Shown: piece after piece, positions 44,410-53,165 of the stretch
Layout of the letters: the number at the start of each line of letters is the position of its first letter
Position numbering within the stretch: position 1 is the first letter of the stretch
NCBI GenBank assembly: GCA_963757815.1
Contig: CAVWSN010000033.1
Span: 62,001 to 126,000 of the forward strand
DNA length: 64,000 bases
Reading direction: 5' to 3'
Source of the DNA: JACVRW01 sp963757815
GTDB lineage: Bacteria; Actinomycetota; Thermoleophilia; Solirubrobacterales; Thermoleophilaceae
The notes under the pieces: generated by a model
Seen by the model: only the letters and a program-made list of their open reading frames with translations
Database searches by the model: none
What the model was told of the DNA's origin: nothing
Made by a program: the position numbers and the translations under genes

Positions 44410-45810
44410 TCAGAACTGGAAGTAGATGAACGGGGCCACGCCCTGCTGGCCGACTGCCGCGTCGGCCGCCACGAGCAGCGCGCCAAAGCCGACTCCCTGC
44501 CAGGCCACCGGCCGCGCCACGAGCCACGCCTCGGCGCGCCGCCACCAGCCCTGTGGCAGCAGCTGCACGGCGACCGAGGCCACAACCAGGAACACCATAG
44601 GGAGCGTCACGAGCGGCGAGGGGCCGGACAGGCCCAGCCCGCCGAGGACCTCGAACGCGATGTCGAGGTTGGGCGCGCGGAAGAAGACCCAGGCGATGCA
44701 GACGACGTTGAAGGTCACGAACCAGGCGACCGGGGCCGGCAGGCGGAAGCCCGGGAGGTGCTCGCGCCCCCAGCGCTCGGCCGACAGCGCCCCGCCGTGG
44801 ATGCCGCCCCAGAACACGAACGTCCAGGAGGCGCCGTGCCAGAGCCCGCCGAGGAGCATCGTGAGCATCAGGTTGCGGTAGGTCTTGGCGCTCCCCTTGC
44901 GGTTGCCGCCCAGCGGGATATAGAGGTAGTCGCGCAGCCAGCGCGAGAGCGTCATGTGCCAGCGTCGCCAGAAGTCCTGAAGCGAGAGCGCGAGGTACGG
45001 GCGGTTGAAGTTCTGGGGCAGCTGGTAGCCGAGCAGGAGCGCGAGCCCGATCGCCAGGTCGGTGTAGCCCGAGAAGTCGCAGTAGATCTGCGCCGCGAAC
45101 GCGTAGAACGCGAGCAGGATCTCGCCTCCGGAATGCGCGGCGGGATCGTTGTAGACCGGATCCACCACCCGCCGCGCGAGCTCGTCCGCCACGACGGTCT
45201 TCTTCACGAGACCGCCGGCGATCAGGAAGAGCGCCGGACCGGCGAGCACCTCCCGCGGGTCGCGGGGAGTACGCAGCTGCGGCAGCAGCTCGTTCGCGCG
45301 CACGATCGGCCCCGCGACGAGGTGCGGGAAGAACGCCTGCAGGATCGCCACGTCGCCGAGCGAGGCGGCGCGCGTTTCGCCGCGGTAGACGTCGACCACG
45401 TACGAGATCGCCTGGAAGGTGAAGAAGGAGATCCCGATCGGCAGCACGATCTGCACGATCGGCAGCGGCGAGCCGAGCCCGAAAGTGTCAAGAAAAGAGT
45501 TGACTTCGTCGACGAAGAAGCCGAAGTACTTGAAGGTGCCCAAGAGCCCGAGGTCGAAAGCCACCGCAGCAATCAGCGCGCGCTTGCGCGTGACCTTCGA
45601 AGGTGACTGGGCGATGACCCGGGCGGCGACGGTGTTGACGACGCTGGACGCGATCAGCAGCAGGACCCAGCGCCAGTCCACCCAGCCATAGAAAACGTAG
45701 GAAGCCAGGAGGATGAACGGCCGCCATGCCCTCGGGTGAGGCATGAGCGCCCAGGAAACGATGAACACGACCACGAAGAAGGCCGCGAACTCGATCGTCG
45801 GGAAACTCAC
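44410..45810 (-). CDS. MBOAT family membrane O-acyltransferase (AlgI/DltB-like)
   Basis: A 466-residue multi-pass protein from GTG 45810. Typical features are ILLASYVFYGWVDWRWVLLL, LPIGISFFTFQAISYVVDVY, FCDFSGYTDLAIGLALLLGY-like Tyr/Asp motif, FWRRWHMTLSRWLRDYLYIP and the catalytic His in LLGGLWHGASWTFVFWGGIH. It moves acyl groups across the membrane for polysaccharide or teichoic-acid-like O-acylation, together with the DUF459 protein. The longer open frame to 46032 overlaps the divergent glycosidase and is rejected. Confidence 0.9.
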   Translation of the reverse strand: MSFPTIEFAAFFVVVFIVSWALMPHPRAWRPFILLASYVFYGWVDWRWVLLLIASSVVNTVAARVIAQSPSKVTRKRALIAAVAFDLGLLGTFKYFGFFVDEVNSFLDTFGLGSPLPIVQIVLPIGISFFTFQAISYVVDVYRGETRAASLGDVAILQAFFPHLVAGPIVRANELLPQLRTPRDPREVLAGPALFLIAGGLVKKTVVADELARRVVDPVYNDPAAHSGGEILLAFYAFAAQIYCDFSGYTDLAIGLALLLGYQLPQNFNRPYLALSLQDFWRRWHMTLSRWLRDYLYIPLGGNRKGSAKTYRNLMLTMLLGGLWHGASWTFVFWGGIHGGALSAERWGREHLPGFRLPAPVAWFVTFNVVCIAWVFFRAPNLDIAFEVLGGLGLSGPSPLVTLPMVFLVVASVAVQLLPQGWWRRAEAWLVARPVAWQGVGFGALLVAADAAVGQQGVAPFIYFQF

Positions 45811-45915
45811 CGCGCTGATTCTGGCTGGCGCGGCGGCCGACCCAACCGTCCGCAGGGCTCGTGGCGATTGCCTCGATGATCCCGCGGGTGTCGTCGCTAC
45901 TCTCAGCCGCCGGCC

Positions 45916-46854
45916 GTGACGACTCGCAAGCTCCTCATCTCCCTGCTCCTCGTGCTGCCCCTCGTGGCGGGCGCCTACGCCGCGCCCGCCGAGGCCGTCA
46001 AGGTCGGCCTGGGTGACCACGGCTCGCACCATCTCGGCGAGGACCGCTACCGGGCGCTGGGGCTCAAGCGCCTGCGGCTCGTCGTTCCGTGGAACGTCGC
46101 GCTGCGTTCGTCCGACCGCCGTCTGCTCGACGACTGGCTGGCGGGCGCGAAGGCGTACGGGGTGGAGCCGTTCGTCTCACTTGGCGCGGCCGGCAACTCG
46201 CGCTGTCCCAAGCGGCCGTGCGTGCTGCCGAGCGTGTCGAGCTTCGACAGGGCGTTCCGAGCGTTCCGCAAGCGCTGGCCCTGGGTCAAGGTGATCGGCG
46301 TCTGGAACGAGGCCAACCACCGCTCACAGCCGACCTTCAAGCGCCCCGATCGCGCCGCCCAGTTCTTCAACGTCGTAAGGAAGCGCTGCCGGGGCTGCAC
46401 GGTCGTCGCCGCCGACGTGATCGACGACCGCAACATGGTGCGCTGGCTCGCCGACTTCAAGGAAGTGGCCCGCGGGCCGCGCATCTGGGGCCTCCACAAC
46501 TACCGCGATGCGAATCCGCGCCGTGGCCAGCGCTACGGCGGCACCAAGGAGCTTCTCTCCGCCGTCCGCGGCAAGGTCTGGCTGACCGAGACCGGCGGCA
46601 TCGTCAAGTTCGTGCTGCCGGACGGGCGCACGCTCTTCCCGCACAGCGAGAAGCGCGCGAACCTGGCGATCACGCGGGTGTTCAGGCTCGCCAAGCGCTA
46701 CCGCTCCCGCATCGACCGGCTCTACATCTACCACTGGCGCCAGAGCGACTCGAGGAGCCGCTTCGACGCCGGTCTCGTGCGCGCGAGCGGGGAGCCGCGG
46801 GCCAGTTACCACACGCTGCGCCGCTGGCTTGCCACGCCTTGGTTCACGCCTTAG
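45916..46854 (+). CDS. secreted glycoside-hydrolase-like protein (clan GH-A TIM barrel)
   Basis: A 312-residue protein with a signal peptide (RKLLISLLLVLPLVAGAYAA, cleavage after AAPAEA). The acid/base Glu132 lies in VIGVWNEANHRS and the nucleophile Glu225 in GKVWLTETGGIV, the spacing of retaining clan-A glycosidases such as GH5 and GH39. Several Cys (97, 102, 158, 161) may form disulfides. It may trim the surface polysaccharide modified by the MBOAT/DUF459 pair; the substrate is unknown. GTG start. Confidence 0.75.
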   Translation: MTTRKLLISLLLVLPLVAGAYAAPAEAVKVGLGDHGSHHLGEDRYRALGLKRLRLVVPWNVALRSSDRRLLDDWLAGAKAYGVEPFVSLGAAGNSRCPKRPCVLPSVSSFDRAFRAFRKRWPWVKVIGVWNEANHRSQPTFKRPDRAAQFFNVVRKRCRGCTVVAADVIDDRNMVRWLADFKEVARGPRIWGLHNYRDANPRRGQRYGGTKELLSAVRGKVWLTETGGIVKFVLPDGRTLFPHSEKRANLAITRVFRLAKRYRSRIDRLYIYHWRQSDSRSRFDAGLVRASGEPRASYHTLRRWLATPWFTP

Positions 46855-46865
46855 GGTCCGCGTCC

Positions 46866-47792
46866 ATGACCCAGACGAGACGGACTCTCTCGGGGCTCGT
46901 GGTCATCGTGGCGCTTGCGCTGGCGCTCGCGCCCTCGGCCTCAGCCGCCGAGGCCAACTGCCCGGGCACATTCGAGGTGCTGCACAACGACCGGATCGGC
47001 AGCATGCAGCTGCCGGCCGGCCCGTACGTGATCACCGTCCTGGACACCCAGACGATGGGCTGCACAGAGGCGGCCCAGCTGCTCTCGCAATTCCTCGAGG
47101 ACTGGGACGGAGAGCTGCCGCGGCCGTGGGTCGCGACCGCCTCGACGCGCACGTTCACCGCGGGCCGCGGGAGCACCGTCGGTTTCCGCCTCACCCCAGG
47201 CAGCCCGACGCCCCCGACGCCGCCGACACCCCCGCATCCCCCGTCGAGCCGCGTCTGCGCGGGCTACTTCACGGTGCTCCACAACGACCGCATCGGCAGC
47301 TTCACGATCCCCAAGGGTCGCTACCGGATCACCCTGCTCGGATATCGCGGGGTCACGTGCTCGCAGGCGTCCTCGCAGCTCGTGCAGTTCCTGCGGGACT
47401 TCGACGGCGTGCTGCCGGCGCCCTGGATCCTCGATCCCTCGACCGGCAGCTTCATGAAGGGCAGCCGCCACGTCGGGTTCCGCATCAAGCCCTACGTGCC
47501 TGACGGCGGCGGCTCGAGCGGGCGCCACCCGAGCGGCGGGGAGACCCGCTGCCCGACCTTCAGGGTCCAGCACAACGACACGATCGGCCTGCTGGCGCTG
47601 CCCAGGGGGACCTACAACGTCTGGGTCCGCGGCGGCCTGAGCTGCGCGCGCTCCACCACGCTGTTCGCCGACTTCCTCCAGCTCCCGGCCGGGAACCTTC
47701 CGTCCCCTTGGCGGCTGAACGCGCAGACGGCGACCTTCACTCGCGGCAGCGGCGGCAACAAGCCCAGCTTCCGCGTCAAGCGAACCAGCTAG
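46866..47792 (+). CDS. secreted protein of three tandem ~85-residue repeats, unknown family
   Basis: A 308-residue protein with a signal peptide (GLVVIVALALALAPSASAAE). Three homologous units follow at about residues 31-110, 130-208 and 228-305. Each has F.VLHNDRIGS.-like or FRVQHNDTIG, then a Cys, L..FL.D-like, LP.PW and F..G...GFR-like blocks, and each has two Cys (32/66, 131/165, 229/260), likely one disulfide per unit. A Pro/Thr linker (PTPPTPPTPPHPPSS) separates repeats 1 and 2. I do not know the family; an extracellular binding role is inferred. Confidence 0.75.
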   Translation: MTQTRRTLSGLVVIVALALALAPSASAAEANCPGTFEVLHNDRIGSMQLPAGPYVITVLDTQTMGCTEAAQLLSQFLEDWDGELPRPWVATASTRTFTAGRGSTVGFRLTPGSPTPPTPPTPPHPPSSRVCAGYFTVLHNDRIGSFTIPKGRYRITLLGYRGVTCSQASSQLVQFLRDFDGVLPAPWILDPSTGSFMKGSRHVGFRIKPYVPDGGGSSGRHPSGGETRCPTFRVQHNDTIGLLALPRGTYNVWVRGGLSCARSTTLFADFLQLPAGNLPSPWRLNAQTATFTRGSGGNKPSFRVKRTS

Positions 47793-47795
47793 GGA

Positions 47796-48152
47796 TCACG
47801 GCATCAAGGTGCGCAGGTGCTCGTCGAGCACCTCGCGCACCCAGCGCCGCTCATCCGGACTCGCCATCCGGTAGCGGCCGAGCAGCTCGCGCTGGTCGTC
47901 GAGCGGCAGCCCGCTGATCTCCCAGCGCACCGCCAGGCGCTCGAACAGGAACTCCGTGCGCCGCTGCCAGCGGTCCTCGGCGCTGGCGGCCGGCTTTGCG
48001 TCGAGCGCCTCGAGCTTCGCCCGCGTGCCGGCGCTCAGGTCGTCGCGCAGGCTGAGGACGTTGCCCTCGGCGTCCGAGTAGCCGGTGCTCGAGCGGGGAG
48101 CGGCCGGCCGCTCGCCCCCCTGCCTGGCCCGTCGCCGGCTGCGGCGCCCCAT
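47796..48152 (-). CDS. small conserved-looking protein of unknown function
   Basis: A 118-residue, highly charged, mainly helical protein with Arg-rich N-terminus (MGRRSRRRARQGG) and segments RTEFLFERLAVRWEISGL and SPDERRWVREVLDEHLRTLM. No signal peptide, membrane segment or metal motif is visible. Convergent with the three-repeat protein gene, four bases away. No family recognised. Confidence 0.55.
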   Translation of the reverse strand: MGRRSRRRARQGGERPAAPRSSTGYSDAEGNVLSLRDDLSAGTRAKLEALDAKPAASAEDRWQRRTEFLFERLAVRWEISGLPLDDQRELLGRYRMASPDERRWVREVLDEHLRTLMP

Positions 48153-48196
48153 GTCAGCGGCTCCGCACGGCAGCGAGTAGGCGAAGGGGTCTCGTC

Positions 48197-49105
48197 TCAG
48201 CGATGGCGCGAGTCTTGCAGCCGCACGATGTCGTCCTCGTCGTCATCCGGGCGGCCGAAGCGCGCGTTCACTGCGTAGATGAAGTCCTTGAACGGCGCGA
48301 TCGTGGTCGGCACGTCCAGGCGCGAATCGGTGAGGACCCTGCGCACCTCGCCGCTGCGCTCATCGTCCTCGAGCTTGACCACCGCGATCTGGTTGTCCTG
48401 GTTCTGGACGACGTAGAGCGTGTCGTCCTGACGGAGGATGCCGTCGCCGTTCGTGACCGCCTTGTCGAGCTTGATCTCGCGTGTGAACCCAGTGCGGCCG
48501 TTGACCCGGAAGAGCTGGCCGGTGTTGGTCTTGACGACGACGAGACGGTGACCGCCCTCCAGTGTGTCGATTCCGTTCACGTTGAAGCCATCCGTGAACT
48601 CGAGGTCGCCGGAGTACTTGACCCGCTGCGGCTCGGTCAGCTTGCCGTTACCGCGGATCCCGACGCGGTAGAGCTGCTCAACGAGCGAGTCTGTGAAGTA
48701 AGCGGCGTTGCGGGTGAGGACGACGTCGTTGACGAAGCCGGCGTCCGGGAGCGCGAAGGCCTTGACGTCTTCACCGGTCTTGGAGTCGTAGACGTAGATG
48801 GCCTTGGAGGGACCGCCCGCCACGAACAGGCGGTCGAAGCGCGTGTCCACCTTCAGCCCGGTGTGGTTGCGCCCCGGGTGCGGGGGCACGAGCACGCTGC
48901 CCTCGCCCGTGCGGTAGGAGCCTCTGTAGACGGCCCCCATGGGGATCGAGCCGACGTAGAAGCTGTCTCCCTTTCCGCTCGCGATGCCCTCCGGACGGAA
49001 CTCAACGGGAAGGGCGATCGAGCTCTGCGCGCCGGACCCGGCGGGGGCGGCGGGCACGAGCAGGGCAAGCACCAGAATCGTGATGGGAAGCGCCTTGCGA
49101 AGCAT
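48197..49105 (-). CDS. secreted SMP-30/gluconolactonase-like beta-propeller
   Basis: A 302-residue protein with a signal peptide (ITILVLALLVPAAPAGSGAQ). Repeated blade-like strands follow: FRPEGIASGKGDSFYVGSIP, RFDRLFVAGGPSKAIYVYDS, AGFVNDVVLTRNAAYFTDSL and VTNGDGILRQDDTLYVVQNQ. The Asn/Asp positions in FVNDVV and NGDGI match metal-binding sites of SMP-30/lactonase propellers. The enzymatic role is unproven; an extracellular binding or hydrolase function is inferred. Confidence 0.7.
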   Translation of the reverse strand: MLRKALPITILVLALLVPAAPAGSGAQSSIALPVEFRPEGIASGKGDSFYVGSIPMGAVYRGSYRTGEGSVLVPPHPGRNHTGLKVDTRFDRLFVAGGPSKAIYVYDSKTGEDVKAFALPDAGFVNDVVLTRNAAYFTDSLVEQLYRVGIRGNGKLTEPQRVKYSGDLEFTDGFNVNGIDTLEGGHRLVVVKTNTGQLFRVNGRTGFTREIKLDKAVTNGDGILRQDDTLYVVQNQDNQIAVVKLEDDERSGEVRRVLTDSRLDVPTTIAPFKDFIYAVNARFGRPDDDEDDIVRLQDSRHR

Positions 49106-49197
49106 GCCTGGGGCTTACCCCGCCCTACTGACGCCAGAACGCGCGCGGAACGTCTTGGCGTGTTTGCGTCACCCCTCGCATAGCCTTGCCGGCCACG

Positions 49198-49980
49198 ATG
49201 GGCGACTTCGAGCGCGACACGGCGGTCAGGCCCCGCGGCGACGGCCATTTCGACTGCGAGATACGGCCCGACTGGTGGATCGCGGCGGGGCCCAACGGCG
49301 GCTACATCGGGGCGATCATGGTGCGCGCGCTGAGCTTCGATCCGGTGCTCGACTCACGGCCGCTGAGGTCGGTGACGATCCACTATCTCGGCCGGCCGAA
49401 GGCCGGGACGGCCGAGCTGCAGGTCGAGGCCGACCGCCATGGCCGCTCGGTCAGCTTCCTGCGCGCCCGGCTCGGGCAGGAGGGCCGCACGCTCGCCAGC
49501 GCCGCGGCCGTGTTCGCGAGCGACCGCCCCGGCGTCGAGCTCGACCGGGTCAGCCCACCAGAGGTCCCTTCGCCCGAGGAGATCGAGTCGCTCCCCGACG
49601 CCCCCGAGGGACCGCCCTTCGCCCGCGAGCTCGAGTACCGGTCCGCGCTCGGTGGCCGGCTGTTCGGTGGCGCCGACGAGGCGCTGACCGGCGGCTGGTT
49701 GCGGTTCCGCGACGAGCGCCCGCTCGATGCCGCCGCGCTCGTCGCGCTCTGCGATGCATGGTTTCCCGCGCTCTTCGCGGTGGTGGCGGAGCCGCTCCCC
49801 CTGCCGACGCTCGAGCTGACGGTGCATCTGCGCAATCGCCTGCCTCGCCCGGCCGACTGGACGCTCGGCCGTTACCGCACCCGCCTCGCCCGCGACGGCT
49901 TCCTCGAGGAGACCGCCGAGATCTTCTCGCGCGACGGCGAACTGCTCGCCGAGTCGCGCCAGCTGGCACTCGCCGGTTAG
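49198..49980 (+). CDS. TesB-like acyl-CoA thioesterase family protein
   Basis: A 260-residue double-hotdog protein from ATG 49198. Hallmarks are WWIAAGPNGGYIGAIMVRAL, SVTIHYLGRPKAGTAELQVE, LGRYRTRLARDGFLEETAEI and LLAESRQLAL. The family (PF13622/TesB type) hydrolyses acyl-CoA, in mycobacteria and relatives often medium-chain. The 3' end overlaps the YbjQ gene by four bases. Confidence 0.8.
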   Translation: MGDFERDTAVRPRGDGHFDCEIRPDWWIAAGPNGGYIGAIMVRALSFDPVLDSRPLRSVTIHYLGRPKAGTAELQVEADRHGRSVSFLRARLGQEGRTLASAAAVFASDRPGVELDRVSPPEVPSPEEIESLPDAPEGPPFARELEYRSALGGRLFGGADEALTGGWLRFRDERPLDAAALVALCDAWFPALFAVVAEPLPLPTLELTVHLRNRLPRPADWTLGRYRTRLARDGFLEETAEIFSRDGELLAESRQLALAG

Positions 49981-50306
49981 CCGGCGGCGTTCTTGGTGAC
50001 CTTCACGGCCGTCCCGTAGGCGCAGATCTCGGTCCAGGTGCTGCCCAGCTCCGAGGTGTCGAAGCGAAAGGCGATCACGGCGTTCCCGCCCTTTGCCTCG
50101 GTCTCCTCGACGAGTCGCTGGGTGGCGTGCTCGCGGCCCTCGGCGAGCATCTTGGTCATTCCCTTGAGCTCGCCGCCGACCAGCGACTTGAGCGAGGCGC
50201 CCACCTGCGAGCCGACGTTCCGGGAGCGCACGGTCAGGCCGAACACCTCGCCCAGCACCTCGTCGATGGTGTAGCCGGGCAGCTCGTTCATGGTGCTGAT
50301 GATCAC
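49977..50306 (-). CDS. YbjQ/UPF0145 family protein
   Basis: A 109-residue member of the YbjQ family: NELPGYTIDEVLGEVFGLTV, LAEGREHATQRLVEETEAKG, GNAVIAFRFDTSELGSTWTE and ICAYGTAVKV. The family forms homopentamers with a conserved central pore; it is often annotated as heavy-metal-binding without proof. The ATG at 50306 is preceded by GGAGGTCACGTGATC on the reverse strand. Confidence 0.88.
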   Translation of the reverse strand: MIISTMNELPGYTIDEVLGEVFGLTVRSRNVGSQVGASLKSLVGGELKGMTKMLAEGREHATQRLVEETEAKGGNAVIAFRFDTSELGSTWTEICAYGTAVKVTKNAAG

Positions 50307-50353
50307 GTGACCTCCGTGGGTGGTTCGATCGGATTATGTGGTAGCAAGACCGC

Positions 50354-52077
50354 ATGACGCGCCCGCAGGCCAGCCCACGCGCGATCGCCGTCGCCCGCGG
50401 CGACGAGGCAGCCGACCTGCTCATCAGCGGTGGGCGCGTGTTCAGCCCCGCTAGGCGCGAGTTCGTTCGACACGGCGCTGGCGGTGGCCGACGGCGTCGT
50501 CGCCGGCTGGGGCGAGCGGGAGGCGCTGGAGGAGGTCGACGTGGCGGGCGCCGCGCTGACGCCGGCGTTCGTGGACGCCCACATGCACCTCGAGTCGACG
50601 AAGCTCTGGATCGACGAGTTCGTGCGCGCGGTGCTCCCGCATGGGACGACCGCCGTGGCCGCGGACCCGCACGAGATCGCAAACGTCCTGGGCGTGCCGG
50701 GCATCGTGGCGCTCGTGGAGGCCGCCGCGCCGCTGCCGTTCACGTTCGGGGTCTATGCCTCCAGCTGCGTGCCGGCGTCTCAGTTCGAGAGCGCCGGCGC
50801 GGCTCTCGATGCGGGCGACGTGCGCGAGCTCATCGAGCGCCACGGCGCCCGCGGCGTGGCGGAGGTAATGAACTTCCCGGGCGTGATCGCCGGCGACCCG
50901 GAGATGTTGGCCCGCATCGCCGCGGCCGACGGGCGGCGCGTCGACGGTCACAGCCCTGGGGTGCTCGGCCGGGCGCTCGACGCGTACCTGGCCGCGGGGG
51001 TCGAGTCCGACCACGAGTCGACCACCCTCGAGGAGGTGGTCGAGCGCCGGCGCAAGGGCATGTGGGTGTTCATCCGCCAGGGCTCCGCGAGCCAGAACCT
51101 CGAGACGCTCATTCCCGATGTCATCGAGCACGGGACCGACCTGGCGGCCTTCTGCACCGACGACCGGGAACCGGACACGCTCCTGCGGCTCGGTCACATC
51201 AACGACTGCGCCCGGCTGGCGGTGGCCGCGGGGGTGCCCGAGGTCGATGCCCTCGTCTTGGCGAGCACCAACCCGGCTCGCTATCACGGCTTCCACCACC
51301 TCGGCGACCTGGGGCCGGGAAAGCAGGCCGACGTGCTCTGCTTCGACGAGCTCGGCTCCTGGCGGCCGGCGCGCGTCTGGCAGGCGGGCCGGCTGGTGGT
51401 CGAGGGCGGCGAGCCTGGTGCCCGGTGCCGTGCCCTCGGCGCCCGTTCCCGAGCTGATGCTCGGCACGGTCAGGGTCGGCGGCGTGCCGGCGCCCGAGCG
51501 GCTCGTGCTCTCCCACCCGGACGGGGCGCACGTGCGCGCCGTCGGCGTCGAGAGTCGCAGCATCACGACCCGCGACCGCCGGCTGACGCTCGGCGACCAC
51601 AAGGCCGACCTTGCGCACGCGGCCGTGGTCGAGCGCCACCGTGCGAGCGGCCGCGTGGGCCTCGGCTACGCCACGGGCTTCGGGATCAAGCGGGGCGCGA
51701 TGGCGTCGACGGTCGCCCACGACGCGCACAACTGCGTGACGGTCGGCGCGCTCGGCGCCGGCGGTGCGTCGGACATGGCCGCCGCCGTCGCGCGCCTGGC
51801 GGAGATCGGCGGAGGCCAGGTCGCTGTGCTCGAGGGGCGCGTGGTGGGCGAGGTGCCGCTACCGCTGGCCGGGCTGATGAGCGATCGCCCCGCCGCCGAG
51901 GTGGCGGAGCGGCTAGACGTGCTGAACGAGGCGGCCGCGACCGTGCTCGGCACGACGGTCGAGGAGCCGTTCATGCAGCTCTCCTTCCTCGCTCTCTCGG
52001 TGATACCGGAGCTCCGGCTGACCGACGGCGGCCTGGTGGACGTGGGCGCGTTTGCCTACGTCCCGGTCGAGGATTGA
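50354..52077 (+). CDS. ade: adenine deaminase (two one-base frame breaks)
   Basis: Removing extra bases near 50467 and 51418 gives exactly 574 codons from ATG 50354 to TGA 52077. The amidohydrolase part shows VDAHMHLESTKLWIDEFVRA (metal-binding HxH), AVAADPHEIANVLGVPGI, VDGHSPGV and AAFCTDDREPD. The C-terminal domain has GDHKADLAHAAVVERHRASG and AHDAHNCVTVGALGAGGASD, diagnostic of Ade. It converts adenine to hypoxanthine and ammonia. It is convergent with the orphan hydrogenase small subunit, with no functional link evident. Confidence 0.88.
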
Positions 52078-52100
52078 GAGGAGTCCGATGCGAGCTAGTC

Positions 52101-53165
52101 CTACCAGCGGCGCTCGTAACCCGTAACGAGCTGGTCCGCCGGGCGTCGCCACTCGGGCTCCACCTCGTACCGAGTCCGCATGTTGCGGTCGCGGAAGTAC
52201 TTGATGGCCGGTCCGTACGTGAAGCGCGAGGCCCGCGCGGACATCTTCCCGAGCCGGTCCGCCTCCAGGAACGGCATGAACTTGTCGGGGAACCCCGGGC
52301 TCGTGCAGGCCATGCAGATGCCGCCCACGTTCGGGCAGCCGCCGAGGCCGTTGACCCATCCGCGCACCGGGACGTTGCACTTGACGACCGGCCCGCGGCA
52401 GCCGATCTTGACGAGGCAGCCCTGGCTCTCACCCGGCCGCTCGGCGAACTCACCCTGCTCCGCGAGCCCGGCGCGGTCGCAGCCCTCGTGGACCGTCCGC
52501 TCGAACAGCCAGCGCGGACGACCCTGGTCGTCCAGATCGATCTCCGGCGTCATGCCGGCGAGCTGGAGCACCAGGTACATCAGGGTCTCGGTGATGTTGT
52601 CCGGCTGAACCGGACAGCCCGGGAGGTTGACGATCGGATAGCCGAGGTGCGAGACGAAGTCGTGACCGAGGTAATCCCGCAGCCCCATCGCGCCCGTCGG
52701 GTTGTTCTTCATCGCCGGGATCCCGCCGTAGGCCGCACAGGTCCCCACCGCCATAACGACCGCGGCGCGCGGGGCAAGCCGGTCGATCCACGAGCAGGTG
52801 GTGATGGGCTGCCCGCTCGCGGGATCGACGCCGAAGCCGGCCCAGTGCCCATCGCCGTTGATCTCCTCGTTCGGAACGGAACCTTCCAGCACGAGCAGGA
52901 ACGGGTCCAGCTTGCCGGCCTCCGCGTCGTACCAGCTCTGAACGAAGTCCGCGCCCGTTTCGTAGGCGAGCAGCGGGTTGTAGAGGACGAGCGGGGGCAT
53001 GCCCGGCATGGCGCCTCTCAACAGCTCCTCGAGCCGCGGGCTGGTCGCGGACGTCAGGGCAACCGAGTCACCGTCGCAGCCCAGCCCGCTCGTCATCCAT
53101 ACGACGTGCACGGGCGTCCGCTCGGTCTGGGTCTGCCGCGGGCTGAACTCGGCCTGGACCCTCAT
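52101..53165 (-). CDS. extra [NiFe]-hydrogenase small subunit, group 1h-like
   Basis: A 354-residue small subunit. The N-terminal proximal-cluster motif is HVVWMTSGLGCDGDSVAL, with Cys30 and Asp33 in a CxxD arrangement; conserved DGHW, GTCAAYGGIPAMKNNPTGAM, NLPGCPVQPDNITETLMYLV and NVPVRGWVNGLGGCPNVGGI follow. It is the same length as the small subunit at 56865-57930 and similar throughout, so the two are paralogues. No Tat signal is present. ATG 53165 overlaps the stop of the Crp-like regulator (ATGA), and there is no large subunit beside it. It may swap into the main enzyme or act in sensing. Confidence 0.88.
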   Translation of the reverse strand: MRVQAEFSPRQTQTERTPVHVVWMTSGLGCDGDSVALTSATSPRLEELLRGAMPGMPPLVLYNPLLAYETGADFVQSWYDAEAGKLDPFLLVLEGSVPNEEINGDGHWAGFGVDPASGQPITTCSWIDRLAPRAAVVMAVGTCAAYGGIPAMKNNPTGAMGLRDYLGHDFVSHLGYPIVNLPGCPVQPDNITETLMYLVLQLAGMTPEIDLDDQGRPRWLFERTVHEGCDRAGLAEQGEFAERPGESQGCLVKIGCRGPVVKCNVPVRGWVNGLGGCPNVGGICMACTSPGFPDKFMPFLEADRLGKMSARASRFTYGPAIKYFRDRNMRTRYEVEPEWRRPADQLVTGYERRW

